This document shows positions 6,620-7,115 of a stretch of DNA of 7,115 bases, one piece after another. The position numbers were made by a program, and so were the translations under genes. The notes below the pieces were generated by a model, which saw only the letters and a list, made by a program, of their open reading frames with translations, searched no databases and was not told the origin of the DNA. Position 1 is the stretch's first letter, and the number at the start of each line of letters is the position of its first letter. Source of the DNA: an uncultured Burkholderiales bacterium (GTDB lineage: Bacteria; Pseudomonadota; Gammaproteobacteria; Burkholderiales; Burkholderiaceae_E); assembly GCA_903831925.1 (NCBI GenBank), contig CAIKZV010000687.1, positions 1 to 7,115 on the forward strand. The letters run 5' to 3'.

Positions 6620-7115
6620 TCGCTTCTGTCCCCGATCCCGCGCTTCTGGCCCTTCACACGCTGCTCGATCACATACTTCACAACCAGCGTCACCAGCGCC
6701 AGTGCGGCCAGCAACGAGGCAACTGCAAAGGCAGCCGCGAACTGGTATTCGTTGTAGACGATCTCGATGTGCAGCGGCATGGTGTTGGTCTGGCCACGGA
6801 TGTGGCCGGACACCACGCTGACCGCTCCGAACTCGCCCATCGCCCTGGCGTTGCACAGGATCACGCCGTAGAGCAGCGCCCACTTGATGTTGGGCAGCGT
6901 GACACGCCAGAAAATTTGCCAGCCGCCTGCGCCGAGCACGCGCGCGGCTTCTTCCTGCTCGATACCCTGCGCCTGCATGAGTGGGATCAACTCGCGGGCG
7001 ATGAACGGGAAGGTAACGAAGACCGTGGCCAGAACGATGCCCGGCACAGCAAAGATGACCTTCAGGTCGTGGTCGCGCAGCCACTCACCAAACCAGCCCT
7101 GCAAGCCGAACACCA
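6616..7115 (-). CDS. cysW: Sulfate/thiosulfate ABC importer permease CysW, N-terminal part beyond the window
   Basis: This is a membrane permease subunit of the sulfate/thiosulfate importer. The visible 165 residues are the C-terminal part, against roughly 280-300 for the family; the gene continues past base 7115 and the GTG at 7111-7113 is internal, not a start. Hydrophobic segments lie at about fragment residues 18-37, 76-95 and 125-145. The cytoplasmic EAA coupling loop that contacts the ATPase is clear at 55-74 (EAARVLGAGG...FWRVTLP). The stretch RAMGEFGAVSVVSGHI, typical of CysT/CysW permeases, follows. I call it CysW rather than CysT because it sits directly before cysA in the usual cysT-cysW-cysA order and its sequence resembles CysW (GWFGEWL, VTFPFIARELIPLM). 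It overlaps cysA by 4 bases, indicating translational coupling. cysT and a binding protein (sbp/cysP) probably lie outside the window. Confidence 0.92.
   Translation of the reverse strand, partial: VFGLQGWFGEWLRDHDLKVIFAVPGIVLATVFVTFPFIARELIPLMQAQGIEQEEAARVLGAGGWQIFWRVTLPNIKWALLYGVILCNARAMGEFGAVSVVSGHIRGQTNTMPLHIEIVYNEYQFAAAFAVASLLAALALVTLVVKYVIEQRVKGQKRGIGDRSE

Noticed and set aside
6620..7084. Possible N-terminal extension of CysA (frame open to 7084)
   Set aside because: The extension is Arg/Ala-rich without family similarity and overlaps cysW in another frame. The ATG at 6619 with its ATGA junction gives a normal CysA N-terminus.
1..7115. CRISPR array, tRNA/rRNA, insertion sequence, phage or toxin-antitoxin genes
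   Set aside because: No spaced repeats, transposase-like protein, cloverleaf or terminal inverted repeats were seen; intergenic space totals only about 250 bases.

Overview
The window is high-GC DNA that looks like a betaproteobacterial chromosome, most plausibly Rhodocyclales (Thauera, Azoarcus or Aromatoleum-like) or a relative. This is inferred from the aerobic benzoyl-CoA (box) genes and from the betaproteobacterial-style CysI start (MYRYD) followed by a DUF934 gene. No sequence search was run, so the taxon is tentative. Nearly every base lies in a compact gene, all of recognisable families.

Layout: (1) 1-2339, plus strand: the 3' part of boxB and the complete boxA. These are the oxygenase and reductase of benzoyl-CoA 2,3-epoxidase, which epoxidises the ring of benzoyl-CoA during aerobic benzoate degradation. 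(2) 2340-2494: a short intergenic region with a large imperfect stem-loop just after boxA, then the leader of the next operon. (3) 2495-5476, plus strand: a tightly overlapping operon of cysI (sulfite reductase hemoprotein), a DUF934 gene and cobA (uroporphyrinogen-III C-methyltransferase, the first step to siroheme). CobA makes the precursor of the prosthetic group that CysI needs. (4) 5477-5563: an 87-bp convergent intergenic region with two hairpins and a 10-bp tandem duplication. (5) 5564-7115, minus strand: cysA (ATPase) and the 3' part of cysW (permease) of the sulfate/thiosulfate ABC importer, with a 4-base overlap.

Together these form two modules: the end of an aromatic degradation operon, and a sulfur assimilation region covering import (CysWA), sulfite reduction (CysI) and siroheme supply (CobA). 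The activation and APS/PAPS reduction genes (cysD, cysN, cysH), which often sit between the DUF934 gene and cobA in related bacteria, are absent here. There is no cysJ and no siroheme dehydrogenase/chelatase domain in the window.

I found no tRNA, rRNA, CRISPR array, insertion sequence, phage gene or defence system. I do not see a convincing undescribed system. The most open biological question is the role of the DUF934 protein and which electron donor serves CysI.
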